Shown: piece after piece, positions 18,204 through 31,400 of the stretch
How the letters are laid out: the number at the start of each line of letters is the position of its first letter
Numbering within the stretch: the first letter of the stretch is position 1
Source of the DNA: Dehalococcoidales bacterium
GTDB taxonomy: Bacteria; Chloroflexota; Dehalococcoidia; Dehalococcoidales; JAFGLR01
DNA: 44,105 nt
Direction of reading: 5' to 3'
Assembly: GCA_016927955.1 (NCBI GenBank)
Contig: JAFGLR010000164.1
Span: forward strand, 1-44,105
The notes under the pieces: model-generated
What the model saw: only the letters and a program-made list of their open reading frames with translations
Told to the model about the DNA's origin: nothing
Database searches by the model: none
Translations under genes and position numbers: made by a program

Positions 18204-19603
18204 GCTGCACCTCTGAAATGTTTAGAAAAATGGCGTTTTAATAGCAAAGCGGAAATCCCCAGACCTAAAGTTATCATTATAAGCAATAATGCCGCGGCAA
18301 ACTCGTAGGGCCCCTCGTTTGCTCGGAACGACTGGCTTTGGTCATTCATACACTTCCAAATAAAATAGGTTAGAGACGTCGGTTGGCTGAAAGGAGTAAC
18401 CCCATGTTCTGCAGTCCCAGAAATGAACATAATGGTAGCCAAGCTGCCTGCTGCTTCAGCACAGCCGATTAGTATACCCGTTACAAGATTAGGTAGTACC
18501 CACGGTACCAGTAAGTGTGAGATAGTGTAAGTATGAGACGCACCGATTGCGAGCGAACCTTCCGTTAAATCTTTGGGTAATGAACGAATGCCTTCTTCGA
18601 CAGAACTGGCAATCACTGGTATTACTAGAAGGGAGATAACTAAGGAAGCTGTTATGAACGAACCTGTTCCCGTTACTATTTCTCCGTTTTCCATCATATA
18701 AAAACCACAAAACAGTTCGGATAACGGGGTTTGGCCTGAATACTTAACGATGCTGAATGCGGTTAGGCCTAAAACGAACACCGAAATGGCTCTGAGAGAA
18801 CTGGTAGCAAATTTGATTATGTCGGCTAGTTTGCCACTCGAATATTGGGTTACAAAAAGACCAATCCCCATCCCGATAGGAACGGCAATGACTGTCGTCA
18901 TAAGCATTAAAAGAAATGTTCCCAAGATAAACTGGCTTATCCCCGTCTGATTAATGAAATAAGTTATTGTTACCGGCCAGTCGTCTTGCCATGATCTGAC
19001 CGACCACATATGTGACATGTAAGCCGTAGTAATTGCCTCCCAGCTAAGTCCCGGCACGCCTGCTTCAATTAGTTTAAATACAAGCAAACCGTAAACCAGA
19101 AGCGTCAGGATAATCGGCAAGATAATCACCGGATATACTGCTAAATCCTGACTGTGAGGAGTAGCTCCGGCTATATAATATATAGAAAAGCACAAAGTCG
19201 GAATAGATAGTGAAAGTAGCAATATAGCGGCAAAAAAGGAACGATGGAAGGAACCGTTAATCCTTAAACCAAAGACCTCAGACGGCATCATATAAAGTAT
19301 AAATACAGCCAGAATCCCCAGCCCCCCGAGAATAACCAATTTCCATTGCCAGACGTGTTCGGTTAAACGGGTATACAATAGCAGAATAAAAGAGCTCATA
19401 ATAATCGAGAATAGAGCCGGAATAACATAATTTAGGTTCCCCAAAGCATTTTTCGAGAGTGATACACAACCTAGGATTATTCCCGATGCTGAAAGTAGTA
19501 TAGGGAAGAACAATATCAACTTTTCCCGGACACCGACGATATGTGAACCTTTTAAATGTGCCCTGGGTGCCCCTTCGCCGATATGTTGAGATTCACCTTG
19601 CAT
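18200..19603 (-). CDS. PstA-like permease with an extended hydrophobic N-terminal region
   Basis: C-terminal half contains the transporter loop [41 protein letters not shown]. About 200 aa of extra hydrophobic sequence precede the permease core. Start MQGESQHIG chosen. Confidence 0.85.
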   Translation of the reverse strand: MQGESQHIGEGAPRAHLKGSHIVGVREKLILFFPILLSASGIILGCVSLSKNALGNLNYVIPALFSIIMSSFILLLYTRLTEHVWQWKLVILGGLGILAVFILYMMPSEVFGLRINGSFHRSFFAAILLLSLSIPTLCFSIYYIAGATPHSQDLAVYPVIILPIILTLLVYGLLVFKLIEAGVPGLSWEAITTAYMSHMWSVRSWQDDWPVTITYFINQTGISQFILGTFLLMLMTTVIAVPIGMGIGLFVTQYSSGKLADIIKFATSSLRAISVFVLGLTAFSIVKYSGQTPLSELFCGFYMMENGEIVTGTGSFITASLVISLLVIPVIASSVEEGIRSLPKDLTEGSLAIGASHTYTISHLLVPWVLPNLVTGILIGCAEAAGSLATIMFISGTAEHGVTPFSQPTSLTYFIWKCMNDQSQSFRANEGPYEFAAALLLIMITLGLGISALLLKRHFSKHFRGAA

Positions 19604-20582
19604 CGTAGCTAAATCTCCTCTTAAACTGTTTTTGTAAGAAGTGCACGGCAACGATTACTATAATCGCCATTATTATTAAAATTAGCCCGGCCACATTAGC
19701 CATCGCATCACCCAGCGGATTCCGGTAGGCTACATCAATGCCTCCGGCGAAACCGGCGCCGGTCGCGGTAAGAGGAGGTAACCTTCGCAAAATATCGAAG
19801 AAGGGAGACGGTATATTACCCTCATAACCCAGAATAGAAGTAACGATTATCACTTCCCCCATTACTTTAAGGATTCCTAATCCGGATGCAGAAATGATAC
19901 CGCTAAACGCTCCCGGTATAGTTACATTCCAGAGAGTATGCCAGCGAGTTGCACCAAGGCCGATAGACGCTTCTTTGATATAGTTCGGTACGTTTCGAAT
20001 TGCATCTTCAAAAAGAGGAGATAAAAACGGAATCAGGAGTAGAGATAGCATAATACCGGCTAAAAGAGTCGGTTTAGATGTGCTAAGATTGCTGTACCAT
20101 GGAGGAGGTGTGCCGCTGGGTACAATATTCGGCTCGATTAGAAGTTGAAAGATAAAAACTGCCATCAAAGCATATATAACAGGGGGTATTCCGGCCAGGA
20201 TTCCGAGCAAAGCACGTATACCTTTTCCTAGAAACCCTAATGTGAACTCGGAGGATAAGATAGCCATTGCCAGCGATATTGGAGCAGCGATGACTATAGC
20301 AATTGTTACCACAATGACCGTACCCCAAATCGCTGGAATCAAACCGAATTGCCCCTTATTCGATGAATATATTCCTGATATCTGAGTAGAAAAGATGCCT
20401 TTTAACCCTATATAATCTTGCTGGTCAACTATACCATCGCGATTAAGGTCACTGGTCGGTTGTTGAAAGACTGGTTGTAAGTTTATTGACAAGCTGACAA
20501 TTATTAAGACCAGAACGCAAAGTGGTATGATAGCCAATAAAAAACATATCGATTTGGGCCATGCATCCAATAACCGTTTCAC
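19593..20582 (-). CDS. PstC-like permease with an inserted EF-hand/dockerin-type loop
   Basis: FEDAIRNVPNYIKEASIGLGATRWHTLWNVTIPGAFSGI permease loop; SDLNRDGIVDQQDYIGLKGIF between TM1 and TM2. Confidence 0.88.
   Translation of the reverse strand: MKRLLDAWPKSICFLLAIIPLCVLVLIIVSLSINLQPVFQQPTSDLNRDGIVDQQDYIGLKGIFSTQISGIYSSNKGQFGLIPAIWGTVIVVTIAIVIAAPISLAMAILSSEFTLGFLGKGIRALLGILAGIPPVIYALMAVFIFQLLIEPNIVPSGTPPPWYSNLSTSKPTLLAGIMLSLLLIPFLSPLFEDAIRNVPNYIKEASIGLGATRWHTLWNVTIPGAFSGIISASGLGILKVMGEVIIVTSILGYEGNIPSPFFDILRRLPPLTATGAGFAGGIDVAYRNPLGDAMANVAGLILIIMAIIVIVAVHFLQKQFKRRFSYDAR
20391..20456 (-). other. dockerin/EF-hand-type calcium-binding loop inside the PstC-like protein
   Basis: TSDLNRDGIVDQQDYIGLKGIF matches DxNxDGxxDxxD followed by a hydrophobic helix. 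Confidence 0.75.
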
Positions 20583-20594
20583 GTTTATCCTTTT

Positions 20595-21656
20595 CTATTT
20601 TAATGGCAGGAATCCGGCACTAGCCATCGCCTGCTGCCCATCTTGCGATAATATATATTCTCTAAAACGATCGGCCGGTGGAGATATTTTTTGGCGTGTT
20701 AATAAGTGAATTTTCCGGCTTAAAGGGTACGTTCCGTTATATATTGCTGTTATGTCATCCACTGGGTTAATACCTGATACAGAAACCACTGTTGCTGAGG
20801 TATGTAGCAGGGCAGTTTGGGTAACCCTTCTGGAAGCGAAACCAAGTTTAAATTCGAAAGTGTTAGTCCAAGGGGTATATGAAGTCGGAGGGTATAACCG
20901 CTGTAAAACCTGTTCTTCACTCTCGTCAAAAGGGGGTACCGATCCCGACGCTTTAAAAATACTTCTCTCGTCTAATCCCAGTTCTTGATATAAGACTGTT
21001 TGGGTATCGAATGTTCCTGGGTTCAGCATCATAGTGGTTATTAATGGCTTGGACTGGCTCAGCCATTGCCTGAAATTCGATTTGACCCCAGTATCCAAAT
21101 CGGTCAATGAGTCCCAGACATAATAATCCGGTAAATTCCACCTTTCCGGCGGATATAATAAATAGTAATTGAATATAACTTTCAGGTCTTCTGTTGTAAG
21201 GTCACGAATGCCGGGGACTTTTACTACAGGAACCCAACCGAGTGTGAAAAGGGGTTGCCCTGCTACCTTCAAAGTATCATCATCCGTCTGGAACTTCCAA
21301 AATTCTCCCCCTACATATGAGTTAAAATCGACCAGAATACATATTGCATCATATGAAATAACCGTATCTACCAAACCATTTAACTCTTCTGGCGTAGGCT
21401 CCCTGCCTAATATGACCATATCGCAGTTTCCTTTTTTAAGACCGCTAATAGGGTCGTTGGAATACTCAATGCTCGTCTCATGAAAGTTAATAGTCTCACT
21501 GATATAGTCCGGGATAACCTTTCTTTCAATTGGAGAAACGATGTCCCAAGCACCCATTATTAATAGATTGGACTGGTTGTTACATCCTCCTGGAATAACA
21601 ATTAGTAACCCCAATACAATATTAAGTATTACCGTAGAAGATATTTTTAATAACAT
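20595..21656 (-). CDS. PstS-like substrate-binding lipoprotein, divergent
   Basis: Signal with lipobox-like VIPGGC, PBP-like SGLKKGNCDMVILGREPTPEEL, C-terminal FREYILSQDGQQAMASAGFLPL. Position next to the PstC/A/B-like genes. Confidence 0.75.
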   Translation of the reverse strand: MLLKISSTVILNIVLGLLIVIPGGCNNQSNLLIMGAWDIVSPIERKVIPDYISETINFHETSIEYSNDPISGLKKGNCDMVILGREPTPEELNGLVDTVISYDAICILVDFNSYVGGEFWKFQTDDDTLKVAGQPLFTLGWVPVVKVPGIRDLTTEDLKVIFNYYLLYPPERWNLPDYYVWDSLTDLDTGVKSNFRQWLSQSKPLITTMMLNPGTFDTQTVLYQELGLDERSIFKASGSVPPFDESEEQVLQRLYPPTSYTPWTNTFEFKLGFASRRVTQTALLHTSATVVSVSGINPVDDITAIYNGTYPLSRKIHLLTRQKISPPADRFREYILSQDGQQAMASAGFLPLK

Positions 21657-21705
21657 ATGACTTCGGTTACCGGTATTTTTACTAGGTATATTAGAAAAAT
21701 TGATA

Positions 21706-22452
21706 TTAATACCCTATTTTAATTTCTTTACTCATTACATTTGTTCCATCAAACGATTTTACATCTTTAATTGCTTTATCATATACGGATAGTATGGGCT
21801 TACTTAGGAAAAGGACAGTAGTAATTTCGTTTATTCCGGATTTCGCAGTCATTTTACACGAAAGAAGTACGCCTGATCCGGTCGCTCCGCCTATTTCCGC
21901 CTGCTGATTTTCCTCTTCCGGTGTATATCCCATCAAAGCGATCCCCATGCCCGATAAATTTCCAGGGTTTTCATTCAATGTATCTTTATCCGGCTTCATC
22001 AAAATCGTTTGGAGCCCTTTGCTATCAGAATAGCTCTTGAAAAAATCCCCCTCTTCTATTCCGTCGTATTGAAAAACAGCCGGGTCGAATTGCAGGTTAA
22101 CTTGTGCACCACGGATTATTTGATTCGTATTAACTATTATATCGATAGTAAACTCATCACCCGGGTTTATTTGTTCTTTATTTATGGAGATACTGAAGTA
22201 ATTGGGACCCGGGTCTGCCGGATTCGAAATATCGGTTCCGGTAGTGCTATTTGACGTATTTGTATTTGGGGTAGAAATACTTGTTGTGGTAGTTTTTAAA
22301 TTAGTGGCAAAACTATTATTAGAGCCATCAAGGGGTGGAGCTATATCATCAAGAGAATTTCCGGAGCACGCTGTAAATACCGGTAACAACAAACTGATAA
22401 TACCAAAGACAACTAAAAATAATTTAAATTTCTTTTCGAACCTGCGGTTCAC
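21706..22452 (-). CDS. lipoprotein with a single cohesin-like domain
   Basis: Lipobox VFTAC; NYFSISINKEQINPGDEFTIDIIVNTNQIIRGAQVNLQFDPAVFQYDGIEEGDFFKSYSDSKG is cohesin-like. Confidence 0.75.
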   Translation of the reverse strand: MNRRFEKKFKLFLVVFGIISLLLPVFTACSGNSLDDIAPPLDGSNNSFATNLKTTTTSISTPNTNTSNSTTGTDISNPADPGPNYFSISINKEQINPGDEFTIDIIVNTNQIIRGAQVNLQFDPAVFQYDGIEEGDFFKSYSDSKGLQTILMKPDKDTLNENPGNLSGMGIALMGYTPEEENQQAEIGGATGSGVLLSCKMTAKSGINEITTVLFLSKPILSVYDKAIKDVKSFDGTNVMSKEIKIGY

Positions 22453-22453
22453 T

Positions 22454-25400
22454 TTATTCTCCTCCCGAATTCTTTTTAATAATGCTAATCTTGATTAAGT
22501 TGTCCGACCCCGCGCCGGGATCATATCCCAGCTTTATCCTGGTCGGCGCATCATAAGTGGCTTTCACTGGGTCTCTACCTAATACAATCCCGATTTCATT
22601 ACATTTGACATTGCCCCGGTCGATCTCAATAGTTCGCACCAGTTGTTCCTCATATCCTCCTGCTGATATATATCCGGCAATATTCACGGCCTCGTCGTTC
22701 ACAACTTCGGCTTTATACCCATTTACAACGGTGGACTCACTTTCTTCCATAAGAATATCGCTCGCCGTAGTGTGTTGAGACCTCTTTCTCCAGGCATTAT
22801 AAGTAAAAGCGATTTTTTGCCTTTTTAGAATAGCCAGGGCAATTACCGCACCTATCGCCAGTATCCCCGCTAATATCGGAACAAATGGGAAAGGAATAAA
22901 TCGGCTCAACGCAAAACTAGCATCCGATACGATGGTGAATATGCTGAAATGGTCGGTAGTCCACATAATAAGTTTTTTCTCCGTATCGACTTGAGAGCTA
23001 ATCTTTTCCCAACTTGAATTTTCTGTACTATAATAAATTACTTTCAGGTTTTTCTCCACTGCTCCCTTAGGCAAAGTATCGGGATCGTATACAACCGTAA
23101 TAGAAATAGGTGTAGAAAACTGACTACCGTCCGGAGCGAGATCATATGTCGACACTGGAATGATATCGCCACTGCTACTCTTGGATAAGCTGGCACGACT
23201 TATGCTGATTGTCTTTAACGGGTCTCCGTACTTATCCAACATTTGGGTGCCTTTCTTAATCTCAATCCTTACAGCGATTGCTCCTTCCCCATCCTGAACC
23301 TCGGTTAAGATGATATTTTCGGTAGCCACACCAGTCGTACTTACTTTACTACTGATATCGAAAACCACCGGAGTTTGTGCTGTGTTATTATTGTTATTGT
23401 CGTTATTATTGCCCTGATCGTTCGTATTTACTCCTGTTGAATTTCCTGTTGTGGTGGTTTGAGTCATAGAAGGATTACTACTGTCACTAAAAATAAACCC
23501 GGCCAGTGTAGCTGTACCGCCGGGAGTTGTGACGCTTACGTTCCCGCTGGTACCGTTACCTACAATCGCGGTAATCTGGGTACCGGAATTAACGGTAAAA
23601 CTCGTAGCCGCCGTACCACCGAACTTGACGTTGGTAGCCCCGGTAAAGTTCGTTCCAGTAATCACGATAGTGTCACCCGTTTTACCCGAAGTCGGGCTGA
23701 ACGAGGTTATCGTCGGCGCTCCGGTATTCGAAGTACTATTAAAGGTAAACCCGGCTAGAGTAGCTGTCCCGCCGGGAGTAGTTACACTCACGTTCCCGCT
23801 GGTACCGTTGCCTACAATCGCGGTAATCTGGGTACCGGAATTAACGGTAAAACTTGTAGCCGCCGTGCCGCCGAGTTTGACATTGGTAGCCCCGGTAAAG
23901 TTGGTCCCCGTAATCACGATAGTGTCACCCGTTTTACCCGAAGTCGGGCTGAACGAGGTTATCGTCGGCGCTGCTGCATTGAAAGTAAATCCGTCTTTAG
24001 TTGCTGTCCCATTGGGAGTGGTTACGCTAACGGTACCACTGGAACCGGTGCTTAGTATTGCCGTTATCTGAGTAGCGGAATCTACTGTAAAGCTAGCCGC
24101 AGCAGTGCCTCCGAAACTCACTGCTGTCGCCCCGGTAAAGTTGGTCCCCGTAATCACGATAGTGTCACCCGTTTTACCCGAAGTCGGGCTGAATGAGGTT
24201 ATATTGGGTGCGGTGGAGCTGATGGTGATATTTCCATTATTAACCGTGGCATTAATAATTGATTCACTTGTATCAGTACTGACTTTAAAATTTGACAACT
24301 CGATATTTGTGCTACCAGTAACTCCGGTCTTAGTTTTAAATTTTAAGGTTGCCAGCGTACCCGTTCCCGATAGGCCGATACTCACTCCGGCGCCGGCGTA
24401 GCTGATACCGGTAACTTTACCGTTCGTATTATCGATGACCGGTGTAGATGGAGTAAGCCAAGTACCGTCTTCCGAATCAATGTATTCCTTTAACCAGGTG
24501 TCTGCCGTGAGCGAAATATATTCCAGTTTCGTGGCATCGAAACTAATATCAGTCTGCCAGCCCAAAATAAACGGAGTAGTACTCAATATCAGTTCAACCG
24601 TAAATTCTGTGTCCGGTGCAACGCTGGTTGCAGATGGTGTAACCGTCACGGTTACATCGCTGCGCGGTGATAAAAAGGTAAATCCTGCAAAAGTACCGGT
24701 ACCTCCCGGTGTAGTTACGCTTACCGAGCCGCTCGACCCGGTATCCACAATTGCTGTTATATTCGTAGTCGAGTTGACGACGAAACTGGCAGCTGCGGTG
24801 CCGCCGAATTTAACCGATGAAACGTTTTCAAAATATTCGCCGCTAATTATTACCGTGGTTCCTTTAGCTGCAGTAGTTGGAGATACCGAACTAATTACAG
24901 GCTCCGGGTAATAAGTAAAGCCCGATTTGACTGCCGTTCCGTTGGGCGTAGTAACGAGAATATCTCCGGTGGCTCCCGAACCGACTACAGCCGTAATTTG
25001 TGTATCCGAAACCACATCCTTACTTGAGGAGGAGATACCGCCGAATTTAACTGTTGTTGCCCCGGTAAAATTCTTACCGTTAATAGTTATTGTAGTTCCC
25101 GTACCGCCGGATGACGGTGTAAATGATGTTACCACAGGCCCGCTAGCAGTACCGCTAAAGATAAATCCTCCTTTAGTTGCTGTTCCCATGGGACCACCTA
25201 CGCTTACGGTACCGGTAGAACCCTTACCCACAACTGCGGTTATCTGGCTAGAAGAGTTAACCGTAAAACTCGTTGCTAATGTAGTGCCGAAGCTAACACT
25301 GGTTGCCCCGGTAAAATTGGTACCGGTAATGGTTACCGTGTTACCGATATTGGCTGTTGTAGGTGAAAAAGATGTTATCGATGGGGCTGTGGCAGTTGTA

Positions 25401-28400
25401 GTAAAGGTAAAACCATCCTTGGTACCTGTCCCTCCATCAGGAGTAGTGACGCTTACGGAGCCACTACTTCCACGGCCAACTACTGCGGTTATTTTAGTGC
25501 TGGAGTCCACCGTAAAACTCTTTGCTTCGGTTGTTCCGAATGTAACGACTGAAGCACCGGTAAAATTTGTCCCGTTTATTACTACGGTATTGTTGTAGGT
25601 GGCTGAAGTCGGTGTAAAAGAGGTGATGGCAGGCGCGGCCGCAGTAAAGGTAAATCCTGACTTGGTTCCGGTACCGCTGGGGTTCGTAACGCTAATATCA
25701 CCGCTAGAACCCAAGCCGATAATTGCAGTAATCTGTATGTCGGAATCTACGGTAAAACTTTGTGCCGCTGTGCCCCCGAATTTTACAGCGGTGATATCGG
25801 TAAAATTACTTCCTGTAATCGTTACGGTAGTGCCGGTAGTTCCGCTTGTCGGCGTGAAAGAAGTAATCTCGGGAACTGCTCCAGCTTCTATTGTAATGGA
25901 ACCGGCTGTTAAGGTAGCCGGGGAAATTTTATAAGGTCCGGGAGTACCGTGGTCGTCACTCAAAAAAACATCAACCGGAGTGATACTCGTGCCACCTGTT
26001 ACCCCACTCTTTACCGTAAAGGTAAGCGTACATAACGTCCCCGCCCCATTTAACCCCGTGGGAACTCCCAATCCGGCGTAGGAAATACCAGTGATATGAC
26101 CGTTTGTATTATCAACAACCGGATTATATGCTTGCCAGGTACCACCGTGACTTGTGATATAGTCTTTGAGAAAGCTGCCTTCGGTAATGCCCGTATACTG
26201 TAGCTTGGTGGCGTCGAAATCGACGTTCCCCCTCCAACCCAAAAACCGCTTGGTACTGCCAACGAAATCGACCTTCAAATCTACCGTTATAGTTTCACCC
26301 GCAATAACAGTACCGGATGATGGATTTGCGGTAAAACTAATATTCGCACCGGAAGGAACAAATGCAAATCCGCCCTGCAAACTGCCCAGCGAATATGACC
26401 GACTGTCCGCTGTGCTAATGGTAATCGCACCACTATGACCGTTTCCAACTGTGGCTATAATTTGCGTATCGGTCTTACTCACTATGGTTCCGGCAGCCGA
26501 ACCGAATGTAACCGAGTTGACATTATCCAAATCGGTGCCGGTGATGGTTATTTGGTCCACCGCGTCGCCATAGGCCGGAGAGAATGTGGTTATCGAGAGA
26601 GGGATAAAGCTAAATCCGGTTTTCGTAGCAGTCCCGGCAGCGGTAGTTACTGCCACACAGCTTCCCGTACCTGTTCCGTTCAATACAGCGACAATCTGGG
26701 TATCGGTATTATTGGTAATCGTCGCCGCGGTGCCGCTTTCTCCGGATAATTTTGAGCCTATTTTTACAGTGGTGGCGCCTGCCAGATTGGAACCGCTTAT
26801 CGTAATTGTGTCGTTATATTGTCCCGAAGACGGACTGATTGCAGTTATTACCGGAGCGGTGGCGGTAACGCTGTAGGTAAACCCTTCTTTCGAAGCTATA
26901 CCTCCTGGAGTTTCCACCGAAACTGGGCCACTTGAACCATTACCCAATATTGCGGTTATCTGAGTTGCCGAATCTATATTAAAACTTGCTACCACAGTAC
27001 TGCCGACGGTAACTCCGGTAGCTCCGATAAGGTTAGTTCCGGTGATTACTAGTGTGGTGCCCGAACTTCCGTTGGTAGGAGTGAATGACGTAATGGATGG
27101 GGCTGGAATAAAGGCAAATCCCGGCAGGACACCAATCCCGTTATTGGTAGTTACTCTAACATCTCCGGTGGTTCCGTTACCAACCACAGCCGTGATTTGG
27201 GAGTCACAATTGAACGTATAGCTGGCCGCAGCTATGCCACCAATACTTACCCCCGTCACCCCGGTAAAATGTAATCCGAATATTGTTATTTTAGTGCCGT
27301 TCCCACCTGATTTACTACCCAGTTTATTAATGACCGAGGTTATTGCAGGTGCTGTTGCCGGACTACTATAAGTAAATCCATCTTTAGCAGATATGCCCCC
27401 AGAAGTTTCTACCGTGATTGCTCCACTCGACCCATTACCCAGAACAGCTGTAATTTGGGTGTTGGAATTAACCGAAAAGGTAGCAGCGGCAGTTCCCCCG
27501 AAACTCACCATCGTCGTCCCGGTGAGATTAGTCCCGGTGATCACGATAGAATCTCCACTGCCACCTGAGGTTGGTGTAAAGGAGGTGATAGTGGGTGCCG
27601 GTGCATTTGGGTTTGCTATATAGGTAAATCCGGTCTTAGTCCCGGTTCCACCGGATGTTGTAACGCTGACCGTTCCGCTGGAACCGCCGCCTAATACTGC
27701 CGTGATTTGTGTAGCGGAGTTAACGGTAAAGCTTTGTGCCGGCGTCCCGCCGAAGCTTACGGCGGTGGCCCCGATCAGACCCGTACCGGAAATAACTATG
27801 GAGTCGCCCAATTGACCCGATGTCGGACTAAAAGACATTATCGTCGGTACCGGAACAGCCCCGGTCGATACTGTAGCCGTAACAACGGTGGCGTTTATTA
27901 TCTGGGCGGCCTGTTCGTCACTGATCTTAACGTTAGTCGGTTTAATAATAGTGTCACCGGTCGCCCCGGTTTTAACCTCGAATGTAAGAGTGCAGAGGGT
28001 TCCCTGACCGGTCTGTCCAGTACTAATACCGAGACTGGAACCGCCTAAACTTACCTTACCTGTCGCATTATCGATCATTGCTTGCACCGGGAAATAGTTG
28101 CCTCCACGTCCCGTCACGAAATCACTAAACCATGTCCCTTGTTCCGCCGCAGTGCAGGTCAGTTTCGTCGGGTCGAATAATATATCACTCTGCCAGCCTA
28201 AGAATGCAACTGATGTATTAAGGTCCAGATTCACGGTAAATGTATCACCCGGGTCGGCACTGGTACCAGAAGGAGTTGCAGTGAGCGTGATATCGCTCCT
28301 CGGAGCCAAATAGGTGAATCCGGTAGCTGTGGCCGTACCCCCCGGTGTGGTCACACTTACCGTGCCGCTCGAGCCTTCTCCCACGACGGCAGTAATCTGG

Positions 28401-31400
28401 TCGATAGCATTTACCTCAAAGCTTGCGGCGGCAGTGCCGCCGAAACTTACTGTCGTAGCTTCGGTAAAATTATTGCCGGCAATCACAACTGTCGTGCCGT
28501 TAATCCCCGTCGTCGGAGAGAAAGAGGTAATCGAAGGCCCCGGAACGTAAATAAATCCGGTTTTGGTAGCAGTACCGCCGAGTGTCGTAACGCTGACCGT
28601 CCCACTGGAGCCGCTGCCCACTGTTGCCGTAATTTGAGTAGTAGAATTAACGGTAAAGCTTTGTGCTGCCGTACCGCCGAAACTTACTGCAGTCGCGCCC
28701 GTAAATCCGCTGCCTATAATTGTTACTGACGTCCCGTTACCTCCTGACGTCGGTGTAAATGATGAGATACTCGGAGTTGTGACAGCGCCGGTGAAAGAGA
28801 AACCGTCTTTGGTGGCATTACCGCCGGGTGTCGTAACGCTGACTACTCCATTCGAACCGCTGCCCACTATCGCCGTAATTTGAGTGGCAGAATTAACGGT
28901 AAAGCTTTGTGCTGCCGTATCGCCGAAACTCACTGCGGTTGCTCCGCTAAGACCTGTGCCGGTAATAATTATGGAGTCGCCCTGCTGGCCCGATGTCGGG
29001 TTAAAAGATGTTATTGTCGGCGTCGTTAAAAATGTAAACCCTGATTTGGTAGCGATACCGTCAGCGGTAATTACCGCCACATAACCGCTAGCCCCCGAAC
29101 CTACAGTCGCTGTAATAAGGGTATCGGTATTCGTGATTACTGTGGCAGTTGCACCCCCGTTACCCGATGCATCCGTTCCCAGTTTAACTGCTAGGGCATT
29201 CCCCAAATTATAACCGGCAATGCTGATTGTATCTCCGGTCCCACATGACGGAGGGGAAAAAAGCGTAATCGACGGCAATGACGGTACGTAAGTAAAACCG
29301 GCTTTCGTCGCTGAGCCGCTTGCCGTAGTAACAATCACATTACCACTCGTTCCGGCACCCACTACGGCTGTTATCTGGTAATCCGTATCGACGTGGAAAC
29401 TTGTCGCCGAAGTGCCGCCGAAGCTTACTGCTGAAGTACCGATGAAATTGGTCCCGATAATCGTAATCGTATCCCCGGTTTTACCCGATGATGGCGAAAA
29501 TCGTAGAATGGTCGGCGGTGTTGAGCTAACCTGTTGATTCCAATGAGTACCGATAGCCACAACGTCTAATACATCAACCATTCCGTCCCGGTTCACATCA
29601 TCACGGATCCAATGCGGACTCCCTGTTTCTCCCCAATGGTTTCCAATGGAAACCACATCCAGGATATCGCACACTCCGTCCTCGTTGACATCCCAGTCGG
29701 GGCTACGTATATTCTGTATCGTAATATTTCCCGCGGTCACGATCGTATCGACCTTGACCCCACCTTCACCGGCTACGGTTATATTAATCGGAGTTACATA
29801 GGTTGTAACCGATGTATCCGGGGTAACGGGAAAACTCTCGAAACTCAGCGTGCAAAGTATCCCCTCACCGGTCAGCCCGGTAGCCACGCCGATACCGGCA
29901 TAACTAAGACCGGTAACTTTGCCGTTCACATTATCGATATAATAAGGCATTGATGTTATCGAACCGTGCATACTCGTTATGTAGTTCCTCAGGAAACCAC
30001 CCTCGATAATTCCGGTACATTGTAATCTAGCAGGATCGAAATTGATTTCTCCCTGCCATCCCAAGAACGGTATTTGGGTATCTATTTTTAGTTCTACTGT
30101 AACGTTATCCCCGCCGTTTATCGTATTGCTGGAGGGCACCGCCGTAACGCGGGTATTGGGGGTAGGCAAGAAAGTAAAAAGCCCGCTGCTTACTACAGGG
30201 TTTGGACTCAACGGCGTTTTCACCGATACATGACCCGAGGCTCCGGAACCTACTCTAGCTATTATTTGCGATGTTGTATTGGATATTATCGTCCCGACGA
30301 CTCCACCAACACCGCTGGCGTCGGTACCGAATTTAACCTCGGTAGCTCCATCCAGATTGTTACCTATTATTGTGATATTATCGCCCTCATGGGCCGAAAT
30401 AGGTGTAAAGATAGATACACCGGCAACCAAACCATTGTAAGTAAATCCGGGCAGAGTAGCCGTACCACCGGGTGAGGATACGTACACGCTGCCGCTCGCA
30501 CCGTAACCGACTGTCGCCGTTAATTGCGTCGACGAATCTATTGTGAAGCTCGAAGCGTTTACTCCTCCAAACTTAACGGATGTTACATACTCAAGGTTTG
30601 TTCCCGTAATCGTTACCTTCTCGCCGCTGTAAGCTGCAGTCGGGGTAAAGGAAGCGATGGTAGACGGCGGAGCGAAGGTAAAGCCCGCCTTGCTGCCGGT
30701 GCCGTAAGCCCCGGTAACCGTAACCTGTCCGCTGGAACCGCTCCCAACTATCGCTGTTATTTGTGTATCGGAATTCACGGTGAGACTCTGGGCGGCCGTG
30801 CCACCAAAGCTCACTGCGGTCGCTCCGGTAAAATGGCTTCCGGTAATGACCACAGTCGCGCCGCTCCCTGCAGTGACGGGTGAAAACGAGCTAACGACCG
30901 GTACCGGTAAAAAGGTGAAACCGTTGTTGGTTGCGGTACCACCCAGCGTAGTTACATTGACCGTACCGCTGCTACCACCGGCAACAACAGCCGTTATCTG
31001 AGTATCGGAGTCCACAGTAAAGTTTTGTGCTGCCGTGCCCCCGAAACTCACCGTAGTTGCCCCGGTGAAATTAGTACCGGTTATTATTACCGAATCTCCT
31101 TGTTTTCCCGATGCAGGATTATAAGCGGTAATCGTTGGTGCCGGGATAAACGTGAAGCCGTTTTTACTTGCCGTACCTCTGGGTGAAACCACGCCGACCG
31201 AGCCGCTACTACCACCGGCAACAATAGCCGTTATCTGAGTATCGGAGTCCGCAGAAAAGCTTTGTGCTGCCGTACCGCCGAAGCTTACTGCGGTTGCCCC
31301 GGTAAAACCGCTCCCGGTTATTATTATCGTTGTTCCGTTGCCGCCTGATGTCGGGGCAAATGATTCTATAGCCGGAGCCGCCAAAAAACCAAACCCGTCT

